DNA of 64,000 bases from Bradyrhizobium sp. MOS003. Lineage in GTDB: Bacteria; Pseudomonadota; Alphaproteobacteria; Rhizobiales; Xanthobacteraceae. Positions 1-8,194 of this stretch are shown piece after piece. The number at the start of each line of letters is the position of its first letter. The stretch's first letter is position 1. The position numbers and the translations under genes are program-made. The DNA lies in assembly GCF_003020125.1 (NCBI RefSeq), contig NZ_PYFW01000008.1, forward strand, positions 218,945-282,944, in the 5' to 3' direction. The notes beneath the pieces were generated by a model. It searched no databases. It saw only the letters and a program-made list of their open reading frames with translations, and had not been told where the DNA came from.

Positions 1-829
1 CCTCACCAACGCGCAGTGCTCGCCCAACACCGTGCACTGGACCTACGACACCTACATGCTGGCCCACACCACCGGCCAGGCGCTGGTGAAGGCGGGCGGC
101 GACAGCTGGTTCTTCCTGACCGCCGACTACGCCTTCGGTGCTGCGCTCGAGCGCGACACCAGCGCGGTCGTCACCGCCAACGGCGGCAAGGTGATCGGCG
201 GCGTCAAGCATCCGCTGAACACGCCGGACTTCTCGTCCTTCCTGCTCCAGGCGCAGTCATCCAAGGCAAAGATCATCGGTCTTGCCAATGCTGGCGGCGA
301 CACCACCAACACGATCAAGCAGGCAGCCGAATTCGGCATCGGCAAGGGCGGCCAGAAGCTCGCGGCGCTGCTGCTCTTCCTGACCGACGTCAAGGCGATC
401 GGCCTGGAGACGGCGCAGGGCCTCAACTTCACCGAGACGTTCTACTGGGACATGAACGACCAGACCCGGGCGTTCTCGAAGCGTTTCGGCGAGAAGATGA
501 AGAACGGCGCGATGCCGACCATGGTGCAGGCCGGCGTCTATGCGGGCGTGCGTCACTATCTCAAGGCGCTCGATGCGCTCGGCGGCAATCCTCATGACGG
601 CGTCAAGGTCGTCGAGAAGATGAAGTCGATGCCGACGGAGGATGAGCTGTTCGGCAAGGGCGAGATCCAGCCCAACGGCCGCACCATCCACAACGCCTAT
701 CTGTTCGAGGTGAAGAAGCCCTCCGAATCCAAGGGGCCGTGGGACTTCTACAAGCTGGTCGGCACGGTGCCGGGCGACCAGGCTTTCACGCCGCTGTCCG
801 AGAGCAAGTGTGCGCTCTTGAAGAAATAG
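1..829 (+). CDS. ABC transporter substrate-binding protein, branched-chain amino acid type (5' truncated by window edge)
   Basis: Reading frame is open from base 2 and has no start inside the window, so the N-terminus with its signal peptide lies upstream. The remaining ~275 residues belong to the Peripla_BP_6 / LivK-like family: periplasmic receptors that deliver amino acids, amides or aromatic acids to a LivHMGF-type transporter. The protein is closely similar along its whole visible length to the one encoded on the minus strand at 14061..15287, for example AGGDSWFFLTADYAFG followed by ALERDT in both. It is followed 72 bp later by LivH- and LivM-type permeases, so it is very probably the receptor of that transporter. 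The two ATPase genes are not in the window and presumably lie upstream. The ligand cannot be read from the sequence. Confidence 0.9.
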   Translation, partial: LTNAQCSPNTVHWTYDTYMLAHTTGQALVKAGGDSWFFLTADYAFGAALERDTSAVVTANGGKVIGGVKHPLNTPDFSSFLLQAQSSKAKIIGLANAGGDTTNTIKQAAEFGIGKGGQKLAALLLFLTDVKAIGLETAQGLNFTETFYWDMNDQTRAFSKRFGEKMKNGAMPTMVQAGVYAGVRHYLKALDALGGNPHDGVKVVEKMKSMPTEDELFGKGEIQPNGRTIHNAYLFEVKKPSESKGPWDFYKLVGTVPGDQAFTPLSESKCALLKK

Positions 830-901
830 GATAACAGCCCGCGGCGCCGTCAGGCCCGCGGGCGACTTTCAGGGAACGCCGAAGGACCGGGTGCGGGATC
901 G

Positions 902-1765
902 ATGCAGGCTCTATACGCTCAGCTACTGGTTGGACTGATCAACGGCTCGTTCTACGCGCTGCTCAGTCTCGGGCTTGCCGTGATTTTCGGCATGCTCAAC
1001 ATCATCAATTTCGCCCATGGCGCGCTCTACATGATGGGCGCCTTCGTTGCCTATTTCCTCTTGAACCTCGGCGGCATCAACTATTGGTGGGCGTTGCTGC
1101 TTGCGCCCATTATCGTCGGCATCTTCGGCATGATTCTTGAGCGGACCATGCTGCAATGGCTGACAGGGCTCGACCATCTCTACGGCCTGCTCCTGACCTT
1201 CGGCATCGCGCTGATCGTGCAGGGCGTATTCCAGAACTATTTCGGCTCCTCCGGCCTGCCTTACGCCATTCCGGATCAGCTCAAAGGCGGCATGAATCTC
1301 GGTTTCATGTTCCTGCCGATCTACCGCGGCTGGGTCGTCATCTTCTCGTTGGTGGTGTGCATCGCAACCTGGTTCCTGATCGAGAAGACGCGGCTCGGCG
1401 CCTACTTGCGCGCCGCCACCGAAAATCCGACGCTGGTCCGCGCTTTCGGCGTCAACGTGCCGCGCATGATCACGCTCACTTACGGTCTCGGCGTCGGCCT
1501 TGCCGCGCTTGCGGGCGTGCTCTCGGCGCCGATCAACCAGGTGCGGCCGCTGATGGGCGCCGATCTCATCATCGTGGTGTTCGCGGTGGTCGTGATCGGC
1601 GGCATGGGATCGATCATGGGCTCCATCATCACCGGCTTCGCGCTCGGGGTGATCGAGGGACTGACCAAGTACTTCTACCCCGAGGCCTCCAACACCGTCG
1701 TGTTCGTGCTGATGGTGCTGGTGCTCTTGGTGAAGCCAACGGGATTGACGGGAAGGGCAGCCTGA
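902..1765 (+). CDS. Branched-chain amino acid-type ABC transporter permease, LivH family
   Basis: 287-residue, strongly hydrophobic inner-membrane protein of LivH type. Visible hallmarks are the N-terminal LINGSFYALLSLGLAVIFGM and the NFAHG segment typical of this permease family, and a C-terminal half rich in Gly/Val helices (VVFAVVVIGGMGSIMGS). It forms the translocation channel with the LivM-type protein encoded 1 bp downstream and would be driven by LivG/LivF ATPases not seen here. It starts with ATG at 902, 72 bp after the receptor gene, in an evident operon. The family is certain. The substrate is unknown, because LivHM systems in this group also carry urea, short amides and aromatic acids. 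Confidence 0.93.
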   Translation: MQALYAQLLVGLINGSFYALLSLGLAVIFGMLNIINFAHGALYMMGAFVAYFLLNLGGINYWWALLLAPIIVGIFGMILERTMLQWLTGLDHLYGLLLTFGIALIVQGVFQNYFGSSGLPYAIPDQLKGGMNLGFMFLPIYRGWVVIFSLVVCIATWFLIEKTRLGAYLRAATENPTLVRAFGVNVPRMITLTYGLGVGLAALAGVLSAPINQVRPLMGADLIIVVFAVVVIGGMGSIMGSIITGFALGVIEGLTKYFYPEASNTVVFVLMVLVLLVKPTGLTGRAA

Positions 1766-1766
1766 T

Positions 1767-2735
1767 ATGACAACCCTGACGGACGACACGCTGCCGGTGA
1801 CCCCTCGCGCAATGCGCGACGAGATGATCGCTTTCGTATTGATGGCGCTGCTGCTGGCGTCGGTGCCATTCACGGGCGTCTACCCGTTCTTCGTGATGCA
1901 GGCGCTGTGCTTTGCGCTGCTCGCCTGTGCCTTCAATCTGCTGATCGGCTATGGCGGCCTGTTGTCGTTCGGACACGCCATGTTCCTAGGGACGGCAGGC
2001 TATTGCTGCGCGCATGCGCTGAAAGTGTGGGCGTTGCCGCCCGAGCTCGGCATCCTCGTCGGCATCGCCGCGGCTTTCGTACTCTCGCTGATCACCGGCT
2101 ACATCTCGATCCGCCGCCAGGGCATTTATTTCTCGATGATCACGCTGGCGCTGTCGCAGCTGTTGTACTTCATCTACCTCCAGGCTCCGTTCACCCACGG
2201 TGAGGACGGCATCCAGGGCATCCCGCAGGGACGCATGTTCGGCGTCTTCGATCTGTCCAAGCCCACGGTGCTCTATTACGTCGTGCTGGTCGGGTTTCTC
2301 GCCGGCTTCCTGCTGATCTTCCGCATCATCAATTCGCCGTTCGGCGAGGTGCTGAAGGCGATCCGCGAGAACGAGCCGCGCGCGATTTCGCTCGGCTACC
2401 GGACCGACCAGTACAAGTTCCTGGCTTTCGTGCTGTCGGGAACGCTGGCCGGTTTTGCCGGAGCGCTGAAGGTGTTCGTGGCGCAGAACGCCTCGCTCAC
2501 CGACGTCCATTGGTCGATGTCGGGCGAGGTCGTGCTGATGACGCTGGTCGGCGGCCTGGGAACCATCTTTGGCCCCGTGGTCGGTGCCTTCGCGATCATC
2601 GCAATGCAGCAATACCTCGCCGGCTTCGGCCAGTGGGTGACGGTGATCCAGGGCTCGATCTTCGTGGTCTGCGTGCTCACCTTCCGCCGCGGCGTTATCG
2701 GCGAAATCGCGCATTACTTCCGGCGATCGCTCTAA
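1767..2735 (+). CDS. Branched-chain amino acid-type ABC transporter permease, LivM family
   Basis: 322 residues with about ten hydrophobic segments. It carries the LivM hallmarks LLIGYGGLLSFGHAMFLGTAGY near residue 55 (read in two parts) and, in the last third, a GEVVLMTLVGGLGTIFGPVVG segment (also in two parts) conserved in this family. The ATG lies one base after the TGA of the LivH gene, which indicates co-transcription and probably coupled translation. It is the partner channel subunit of the transporter started at the window edge. No ATPase gene follows, since the next gene is a separate phosphate-related unit, so the ATPases must be upstream. Confidence 0.93.
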   Translation: MTTLTDDTLPVTPRAMRDEMIAFVLMALLLASVPFTGVYPFFVMQALCFALLACAFNLLIGYGGLLSFGHAMFLGTAGYCCAHALKVWALPPELGILVGIAAAFVLSLITGYISIRRQGIYFSMITLALSQLLYFIYLQAPFTHGEDGIQGIPQGRMFGVFDLSKPTVLYYVVLVGFLAGFLLIFRIINSPFGEVLKAIRENEPRAISLGYRTDQYKFLAFVLSGTLAGFAGALKVFVAQNASLTDVHWSMSGEVVLMTLVGGLGTIFGPVVGAFAIIAMQQYLAGFGQWVTVIQGSIFVVCVLTFRRGVIGEIAHYFRRSL

Positions 2736-2832
2736 CTATCTGATTTGGAAGCGGTTTGCCGGTCGTCTGAAAGCGGTGGATGACCCGGCTCCGCGGGCGT
2801 GAGATGACACGCGCGCGGATCGAAAATGGTCT

Positions 2833-2850
2833 ATGACAGTTTCATGACGG
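2833..2850 (-). promoter_or_regulatory. Candidate Pho box (PhoB site) upstream of the DUF47-pit operon
   Basis: On the minus strand the bases read CCGTCAT-GAAA-CTGTCAT, i.e. two 7-mers in direct repeat with an 11-bp period. This matches the PhoB consensus CTGTCAT-N4-CTGTCAT at 13 of 14 defined positions. A weaker third unit (ACAG) continues the 11-bp phase at 2855. The site lies 42 bp upstream of the DUF47 start codon, in the opposite orientation to the genes. In Sinorhizobium meliloti the homologous orfA-pit operon is known to be repressed by PhoB under phosphate limitation, so a repressing role is plausible here (inference). Confidence 0.65.
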
Positions 2851-2891
2851 CCTGACAGGGCCGGGCCTTTTCCAATCGGTAGCCTACCCCC

Positions 2892-3536
2892 ATGATGCGA
2901 TGGTTTCGTGCATTCCTGCCCAAGGAAGAACGGTTCTTCGACCTGTTCGACCGGCATGCCCAGACGGTGATCCAGGGCTCCATCGCGCTCCAGGGCATGC
3001 TGAAGGGGGGCGAGGAGACGCCGGTCTATTGCCAGCGCGTCAACCAGTTCGAGAATGATGCCGACAACATCACCCGAGAGGTGCTGACCGCGGTGCGCCG
3101 CACCTTCATCACCCCGTTCGACCGCGGCGACATCAAGAACCTGATCACGTCGTTGGACGACGCCATCGACCAGATGCAGCAGACGGCCAAGGCGGTGATG
3201 CTGTTCGAGGTCCGCACCTTCGAGCCGCCGATGCGCGAGATCGGCGGGCTTCTGATCGAATGCGCCAATCTGGTCGGCCGCGCGCTGCCGCTGATGCAAT
3301 CGATCGGTCCGAACGTCGCCATGCTGACCGCGATCACGGAGGAGCTCGGCAAGCTCGAGGGCCGCGTCGACGATCTCCACGACATCGGCCTGAAGGAGCT
3401 GTTTCTCAAGCACCGCGACGGCAATGCGATGGACTTCATCGTCGGCGTCGAGATCTACGACCACCTCGAGAAGGTGGCCGATCGCTTCGACGACGTCGCG
3501 AACGAGATCAACAGCATCGTCATCGAGCAAGTATAG
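2892..3536 (+). CDS. DUF47 / PhoU-like accessory protein of the Pit phosphate transporter
   Basis: 214-residue, helical, charged cytoplasmic protein of the DUF47 (TIGR00153, PhoU-like) family. Family-type features are the N-terminal LPKEERFFDLFDRHAQTV segment, the CQRVNQFENDADNITREVL metal-binding-type helix with Glu/Asp, and FITPFDRGDIKNLITSLDD. Members are nearly always encoded directly upstream of pit, as here (12 bp), and are thought to regulate Pi uptake through it. The S. meliloti counterpart is orfA of orfA-pit. The start may be 2892 or the adjacent ATG at 2895, and no strong Shine-Dalgarno sequence is visible. A candidate Pho box lies just upstream. Confidence 0.93.
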   Translation: MMRWFRAFLPKEERFFDLFDRHAQTVIQGSIALQGMLKGGEETPVYCQRVNQFENDADNITREVLTAVRRTFITPFDRGDIKNLITSLDDAIDQMQQTAKAVMLFEVRTFEPPMREIGGLLIECANLVGRALPLMQSIGPNVAMLTAITEELGKLEGRVDDLHDIGLKELFLKHRDGNAMDFIVGVEIYDHLEKVADRFDDVANEINSIVIEQV

Positions 3537-3548
3537 GGCAGGGCCGCT

Positions 3549-4556
3549 GTGGATGCCGCGTTGGGTCTTCCCGTCCTGGTCGGACTGATCGCCGTCGCGC
3601 TGCTGTTCGACTTCCTGAACGGCCTGCACGACGCGGCCAATTCGATCGCGACCATCGTTTCGACCCGCGTTTTGCGGCCGCAATTCGCGGTATTCTGGGC
3701 CGCGTTCTTCAATTTCGTCGCCTTCATGGTGTTCGGGCTGCACGTCGCCCAGACCATCGGCACCGGCATCATCGATCCCGCGATCGTCGATGCCCAGGTG
3801 ATCTTCGCAGCCCTGGTCGGCGCCATCGTCTGGAACCTCGTGACCTGGGCGCTCGGCATCCCATCGTCCTCGTCTCACGCCTTGATCGGCGGCTTGTTTG
3901 GTGCCGGCGTGGCCAAAGCCGGCCTTTCGGCGGCGGTCTGGAGCGGATTGTCCAAGACGGTGATCGCAATCGTGCTGTCTCCGCTGGTCGGCTTCCTGCT
4001 CGCGATGGTGCTGGTGGCGATCGTGTCCTGGGCCTCGGTGCGCTCAACGCCCTTCGCGGTGGATCGCGCCTTCCGGATCCTGCAATTCGCGTCCGCCTCG
4101 CTCTATTCGCTCGGCCATGGCGGCAACGACGCGCAGAAGACCATGGGCATCATCGCGGTGCTGCTCTATTCGCAGGGCCATCTCGGCAGCGAGTTCTCGG
4201 TGCCGTTCTGGGTGGTGCTGTCCTGCCAGGCAGCGATGGCGATGGGCACGCTGATGGGCGGCTGGCGCATCGTCCGCACCATGGGCCTGCGCATCACCAA
4301 GCTGACCCCGATGCAGGGCTTTTGCGCCGAGACCGGCGGAGCGGCGACGCTGTTCATGGCGACCTATCTCGGGGTTCCCGTCTCGACCACCCACACCATC
4401 ACCGGCGCCATCGTCGGCGTGGGCGCCGCCCGGCGCCTCTCGGCGGTGCGCTGGAATGTCGCCAGCTCGATCGTCTATGCCTGGGTCATCACGATGCCGG
4501 CCTCGGCCATCGTGGCGGCGCTGACCTGGTGGGCGGTCAAGCTCTTCGTCAGGTAA
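3549..4556 (+). CDS. pit: Low-affinity inorganic phosphate transporter, PiT family
   Basis: 335-residue membrane protein of the PiT (PHO4) family, which imports phosphate (as metal-phosphate in bacteria) with protons. The duplicated PiT signatures are both present: GLHDAANSIATIVSTRVL near residue 25 and GGNDAQKTMGII near residue 190. The probable start is GTG at 3549, 12 bp after the DUF47 stop. Pit normally serves phosphate-replete cells, in agreement with an upstream Pho box where PhoB would repress it. Its last 8 bases overlap, tail to tail, the end of the guanidinium exporter gene on the other strand. Confidence 0.94.
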   Translation: MDAALGLPVLVGLIAVALLFDFLNGLHDAANSIATIVSTRVLRPQFAVFWAAFFNFVAFMVFGLHVAQTIGTGIIDPAIVDAQVIFAALVGAIVWNLVTWALGIPSSSSHALIGGLFGAGVAKAGLSAAVWSGLSKTVIAIVLSPLVGFLLAMVLVAIVSWASVRSTPFAVDRAFRILQFASASLYSLGHGGNDAQKTMGIIAVLLYSQGHLGSEFSVPFWVVLSCQAAMAMGTLMGGWRIVRTMGLRITKLTPMQGFCAETGGAATLFMATYLGVPVSTTHTITGAIVGVGAARRLSAVRWNVASSIVYAWVITMPASAIVAALTWWAVKLFVR

Positions 4557-4863
4557 CCAGCTTCAGCCCGACGATCCCGGCGACGATCAGCCCGATGCTG
4601 GCGAGGCGGAGGGCGGTGGCCGGCTCGCCGAACAGGATGATGCCCAGCGTTGCGGTGCCGACCGCGCCGATGCCGGTCCACACCGCATAGGCGGTTCCAA
4701 CGGGCAGGGATTTGAGCGCAAATCCGAGCAAGATGACGCTGCCGGCCATGGCCGCGAGCGTGACGACGGACGGAACGAGCCTGGTAAAGCCCTCGGTGTA
4801 TTTCAGGCCGATCGCCCAGGTGATCTCGAGAAGGCCCGCAACGAACAGGATGCTCCAGGCCAT
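4549..4863 (-). CDS. sugE: SMR-family guanidinium exporter Gdx (SugE)
   Basis: 104-residue small multidrug resistance protein with four hydrophobic helices, the usual length for Gdx/SugE. The N-terminus MAWSILFVAGLLEITWAIGL contains Glu13, the residue coupling proton and substrate in the family, followed by KYTEGF. SLPVGTAYAVWTGIGAVG and a C-terminal GLIVAGIVGLKL follow, a pattern that fits the Gdx rather than the EmrE branch. The start at 4863 is chosen because GGAGGG lies 5 bases upstream; the frame stays open to 4986 but the extra residues are not SMR-like. Gdx expels guanidinium in exchange for protons. A candidate guanidine-II riboswitch in the leader supports this function. Confidence 0.92.
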   Translation of the reverse strand: MAWSILFVAGLLEITWAIGLKYTEGFTRLVPSVVTLAAMAGSVILLGFALKSLPVGTAYAVWTGIGAVGTATLGIILFGEPATALRLASIGLIVAGIVGLKLVT

Positions 4864-4881
4864 GACGACCCTCCATTCAAG

Positions 4882-4934
4882 GCAGGGGCGTCCCCGCGGC
4901 TGACATGCTGATGGGCGGGGAGGCCGTCCTCCCC
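4882..4934 (-). promoter_or_regulatory. Candidate guanidine-II (mini-ykkC) riboswitch in the sugE/gdx leader
   Basis: On the minus strand, two GC-rich hairpins stand in the leader of the Gdx gene. The first (4934..4917) has a perfect 7-bp stem GGGGAGG/CCTCCCC closed by an ACGG tetraloop. The second (4897..4882) has a 6-bp stem (one G-U) with loop ACGC. The linker is 19 nt, and the second hairpin ends 18 nt before the ATG, just ahead of the GGAGGG ribosome-binding site. Guanidine-II riboswitches consist of two such hairpins with ACGR loops and typically control gdx/sugE in proteobacteria. The second loop departs from the consensus at its last base. Ligand binding would be expected to free the ribosome-binding site. 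Confidence 0.65.
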
Positions 4935-5037
4935 CCGAGGCCAGTAGGGCCAAGGCCGATATGGGGCTGGCTGGAATGCTCCGCAATCACCAGATGAGGC
5001 TTGATAAGGCCCGTTTTCCCTGCCACACGCTGCCGCC

Positions 5038-6660
5038 ATGTCCGACATCGCCACCACCACCGCCGAATCGCCGGCCCGTTCGCCGCTTGCCGCCGAAGTG
5101 GCGCGGCGGCGCACGTTTGCGATCATCTCCCATCCCGACGCCGGCAAGACCACGCTGACCGAAAAGCTGCTGCTGTTCGGCGGCGCCATCAACCTCGCCG
5201 GCCAGGTCAAGGCCAAGGGTGAGCGGCGTAACACACGGTCGGACTGGATGAAGATCGAGCGCGAGCGCGGCATCTCGGTCGTGACCTCGGTGATGACCTT
5301 CGAATTCGAAGGCCTCGTGTTCAACCTCTTGGACACGCCGGGCCACGAGGACTTTTCGGAGGACACCTATCGCACGCTCACGGCGGTCGATTCCGCCGTC
5401 ATGGTGATCGACGCCGCCAAGGGCATCGAGGCGCGCACCCGAAAGCTGTTCGAGGTGTGTCGTCTTCGGGATATCCCGATCATCACCTTCATCAACAAGA
5501 TGGACCGCGAGAGCCGCGACGTGTTCGAGCTGCTCGACGAGATCGAGAAGACGCTGGCGCTCGATACCACGCCGATGACATGGCCGGTCGGTCGCGGCCG
5601 CGACTTCCTCGGCACCTACGACGTCGTCAACGGCGGCGTGCGCCTGCTCGAAGGTGGCGGCGCCAAGACCGGCGCGGCTCAGCAGATCGAGATCGAGGAA
5701 CTCGCCAAGCTCAACGCCAATCTCGACGTCTCCGCGGTCAAGGACGAGCTTGAGCTCGTCACCGCGGCGTCGAAACCGTTCGAGCTCGATGCGTTCCGTG
5801 AGGGCCATCTGACGCCGGTCTATTTCGGCAGCGCGTTGCGCAATTTCGGCGTCGGCGACCTCTTGGAAGGCCTCGGCAAGTTCGCGCCGGAGCCGCGCGC
5901 GCAGGACAGCGACCAGCGCAGGGTCGAGGCCACCGATCCGCGCATGAGCGCCTTCGTGTTCAAGATCCAGGCCAACATGGATCCGAACCACCGCGACCGC
6001 ATCGCGTTCGCGCGCCTCTGCTCGGGCAAGCTCAGCCGCGGCATGAAGGCCAAGCTGGTGCGCACCGGCAAGAGCATGCCGCTGTCGAGCCCGCAATTCT
6101 TCTTCGCGCAGGACCGTTCGGTCGCGGACGAAGCCTTCGCCGGCGACGTGGTCGGCATTCCCAATCACGGCACGCTGCGCATCGGCGACACGCTGACCGA
6201 GGGTGAGGATTTCAACTTCGTGGGCGTGCCGAGCTTCGCGCCGGAAATCGTCCGCCGCGTCCGCCTCACCGACGCGATGAAGGCCAAGAAGCTGAAGGAA
6301 GCGCTGCAGCAGATGTCGGAGGAGGGTGTGGTGCAGGTGTTCCGTCCGCGCGACGGTGCGCCTGCGCTGGTCGGTGTCGTCGGCGCACTCCAGCTCGACG
6401 TGCTCAAGGCGCGGCTGGAGGCGGAGTATTCGCTGCCGGTCGAGTTCGAGGTCAGCGAATTCCAGCTGGCGCGCTGGGTCTCCTCGGACGATCGCAAGAA
6501 GCTCGACACCTTCATCGCCGCCAACACCTCCAGCATCGCCGACGACGTCGACGGCGATCCCGTCTATCTCGCCCGGAACGAATTCTATCTCGGCTACACC
6601 AAGGAGCGCGCCGAGGGCATCGAGTTCACCAACGTCAAGGACGTCAAGAAGAAGGGGTAG
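5038..6660 (+). CDS. prfC: Peptide chain release factor 3 (RF3 GTPase)
   Basis: 540 residues, close to the ~529 typical of RF3. It is a ribosome-associated GTPase that removes RF1/RF2 after peptide release. The GTPase domain carries G1 SHPDAGKTTLTEKLL (around residue 31), the switch I region with RGISVVTSVM, G3 DTPGHEDFSEDTYRTL and G4 NKMDRESRD, all diagnostic of RF3 rather than EF-G. Domains II and III follow and end at residue 540. The start ATG at 5038 begins with a 20-residue N-terminal extension rich in Thr/Ala. The gene stands alone, and the upstream 170 bp are shared with the divergent sugE leader. Confidence 0.96.
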   Translation: MSDIATTTAESPARSPLAAEVARRRTFAIISHPDAGKTTLTEKLLLFGGAINLAGQVKAKGERRNTRSDWMKIERERGISVVTSVMTFEFEGLVFNLLDTPGHEDFSEDTYRTLTAVDSAVMVIDAAKGIEARTRKLFEVCRLRDIPIITFINKMDRESRDVFELLDEIEKTLALDTTPMTWPVGRGRDFLGTYDVVNGGVRLLEGGGAKTGAAQQIEIEELAKLNANLDVSAVKDELELVTAASKPFELDAFREGHLTPVYFGSALRNFGVGDLLEGLGKFAPEPRAQDSDQRRVEATDPRMSAFVFKIQANMDPNHRDRIAFARLCSGKLSRGMKAKLVRTGKSMPLSSPQFFFAQDRSVADEAFAGDVVGIPNHGTLRIGDTLTEGEDFNFVGVPSFAPEIVRRVRLTDAMKAKKLKEALQQMSEEGVVQVFRPRDGAPALVGVVGALQLDVLKARLEAEYSLPVEFEVSEFQLARWVSSDDRKKLDTFIAANTSSIADDVDGDPVYLARNEFYLGYTKERAEGIEFTNVKDVKKKG

Positions 6661-6760
6661 AGCGCCCCAGCCAATTGCACGCGAGCATGTGAACGCGCGC
6701 CGGCTTGACGCGTTCAAGGACGGTGCCACGTTTGTCCAAGTGGCATCGCGAGTTCGCATC

Positions 6761-7339
6761 ATGTGGCGCAGCATCTTCATTCTTCTCTTGCTGGCGATAT
6801 CGATCGCTGCGGCCGACGCGCGGCGCCGCCAGATCAATCCGATCCCGTTCGCGCACGAGCCGTGCAGTGTGCTCGACGGTCGGCCCTGCACGCCGTCCTA
6901 TTGCAGCCCGCTCGAACCCGGTCCCTGCATTCCCGAGATCGACTATCCCTACGGCCAGAATCTCCAGCTCACCATCGAGAGCGTTCCTTCAAAGGCCGAC
7001 CGCGCCAAATATCAAAAGCCCGATCACGATCTCGACACGATCGGCGACCTCTTCGCCGAGTTGCGAAGCTGCTGGTCGCCGCCATCGGATAGTGCGCGCG
7101 CGGGCATGCAGATGTCGGTGCGTTTCAGCTTCAACAGGGCCGGTGGCCTGATCGGCCCGCCGCGCCTCACATTCGCGACCCCAGGCGCTCCGGCCGACAC
7201 CCGTACGACATATCTGAAGGCGATTAACGCGTCGCTGAACGCCTGCCTGCCGCTGAAATTCACCGGCGGACTCGCCGGCGCCCTGGCCGGGCGGCCGATC
7301 GCGATCCGCTATGTCGACAATCGTGAGCTGGGAAAATAG
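6761..7339 (+). CDS. Secreted protein with a TonB/TolA C-terminal-like domain
   Basis: 192 residues from ATG 6761, chosen because a clear signal peptide starts there (MWRSIFILLLLAISIAAADA). A Cys/Pro-rich segment with several CxP-type cysteines follows (about residues 30-60). The C-terminal half, CWSPPSDSARAGMQMSVRFS and onward, has the CWxPP start, the basic-hydrophobic VRFSFNRAG strand and a final CLPLKF element seen in TolA/TonB C-terminal-like proteins of Bradyrhizobium. It is probably periplasmic. No energising N-terminal anchor or proline-rich spacer is present, so it is not a full TonB. No operon partner is evident. Function unknown. Confidence 0.7.
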   Translation: MWRSIFILLLLAISIAAADARRRQINPIPFAHEPCSVLDGRPCTPSYCSPLEPGPCIPEIDYPYGQNLQLTIESVPSKADRAKYQKPDHDLDTIGDLFAELRSCWSPPSDSARAGMQMSVRFSFNRAGGLIGPPRLTFATPGAPADTRTTYLKAINASLNACLPLKFTGGLAGALAGRPIAIRYVDNRELGK

Positions 7340-7345
7340 CTCTAT

Positions 7346-7468
7346 CCCCTCATCCTGAGGAGCGCGTTCGTCACGCGCGTCTCGAAGGATGAAAGGCCCC
7401 CGCTGTTGCCGCAGCCGGGCCTGCATGGTTCGAGACGCGCGCAAGGGCGCGCTCCTCACCATGAGGGG
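7346..7468. repeat. Intergenic inverted-repeat element, type A
   Basis: A 123-bp element whose ends form an imperfect inverted repeat: CCCCTCATCCTGAGGAGCGC at the left pairs with the complement of the right end, with only a CC/GG change. Inner arms GCGTCTCGAA and TTCGAGACGC also pair. This resembles dispersed extragenic repeats of Bradyrhizobium and Rhodopseudomonas. It lies between two plus-strand genes and may fold as an RNA hairpin. Family membership is from memory of such genomes. Confidence 0.75.
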
Positions 7469-7536
7469 TGAGAGTTGCGACCGCCGGGCAATCGATGATA
7501 CGCCATTGGTGGGGGCTGCTTTGCGGGGAGGATGTC

Positions 7537-8121
7537 GTGGGTCTGCTGGTCATGATCCTGGGGCTTGCGCTGTTTTTTGCGGCCCATGTGTTCACCACCA
7601 AACGTGAGGCGCGCGCGCAGGCGATCGCGAGGCTGGGTGAGGGGACCTACAAGATCCTCTATGCCATGGTCTCGCTCGCGGGTCTCGCGCTGATCATCTG
7701 GGGCTTTGCGCATTACCGTGCGACGGGATGGATCGACGTCTGGTATCCGCCGAAGGCGATGAAGCACATCACGCTCGCGCTGATGCTGCCTGCGGTCATT
7801 TTGGTGGTCGCCTCCTATCTCCGCGGCCGCATCTACGCGACACTGAAGCACCCCATGCTGGCCGGTATCAAGCTGTGGGGGGCGGCGCATCTTTTGGCCA
7901 ACGGCGACCTCGGCTCCATCATCCTGTTCGGCTCGTTCCTGGGCTGGGCTGTCTATGACCGCATTTCGCTTAAAGCTCGCACCGACGCCGGTGGCCCGCC
8001 GATTCCGGTGGGCGGCGTCAGCAACGATCTGATTGCGGTCGCCGTCGGTGTCGTCGCCTATCTCGCTCTGGCCTTTGCGTTCCATCCGGTCGTGATCGGC
8101 GTCCCCGTGATCGGGGTCTAG
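7537..8121 (+). CDS. NnrU family membrane protein
   Basis: About 194 residues with five to six hydrophobic segments. The start GTG 7537 is preferred because GGGGAGG lies just upstream; the frame is open to an ATG-less start at 7468 but that would include repeat-derived sequence. The order LVMILGLALFFAAHVF, then the WYPPKAMKHITLALMLPA segment, KHPMLAGIKLWGAAHLLANG and a C-terminal hydrophobic pair match NnrU-family proteins, which are linked to nitrite/nitric oxide metabolism and related to methanethiol/isoprenoid methyltransferase-fold membrane proteins. The exact role is not established. No denitrification genes are nearby. Confidence 0.8.
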   Translation: MGLLVMILGLALFFAAHVFTTKREARAQAIARLGEGTYKILYAMVSLAGLALIIWGFAHYRATGWIDVWYPPKAMKHITLALMLPAVILVVASYLRGRIYATLKHPMLAGIKLWGAAHLLANGDLGSIILFGSFLGWAVYDRISLKARTDAGGPPIPVGGVSNDLIAVAVGVVAYLALAFAFHPVVIGVPVIGV

Positions 8122-8194
8122 CCGGTCGGCACAAGACGAAACCCCGATGTCCATGTGTGGAAGCCGATAAGAGCAACAAGCAGAGGGCCCTTCG

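Noticed and set aside
4987..6891. 634-codon open frame antisense to prfC
   Set aside because: GC-rich codon bias leaves long open antisense frames. Composition is low-complexity Arg/Ala/Asp/Glu, with no domain, and prfC is clearly the real gene.
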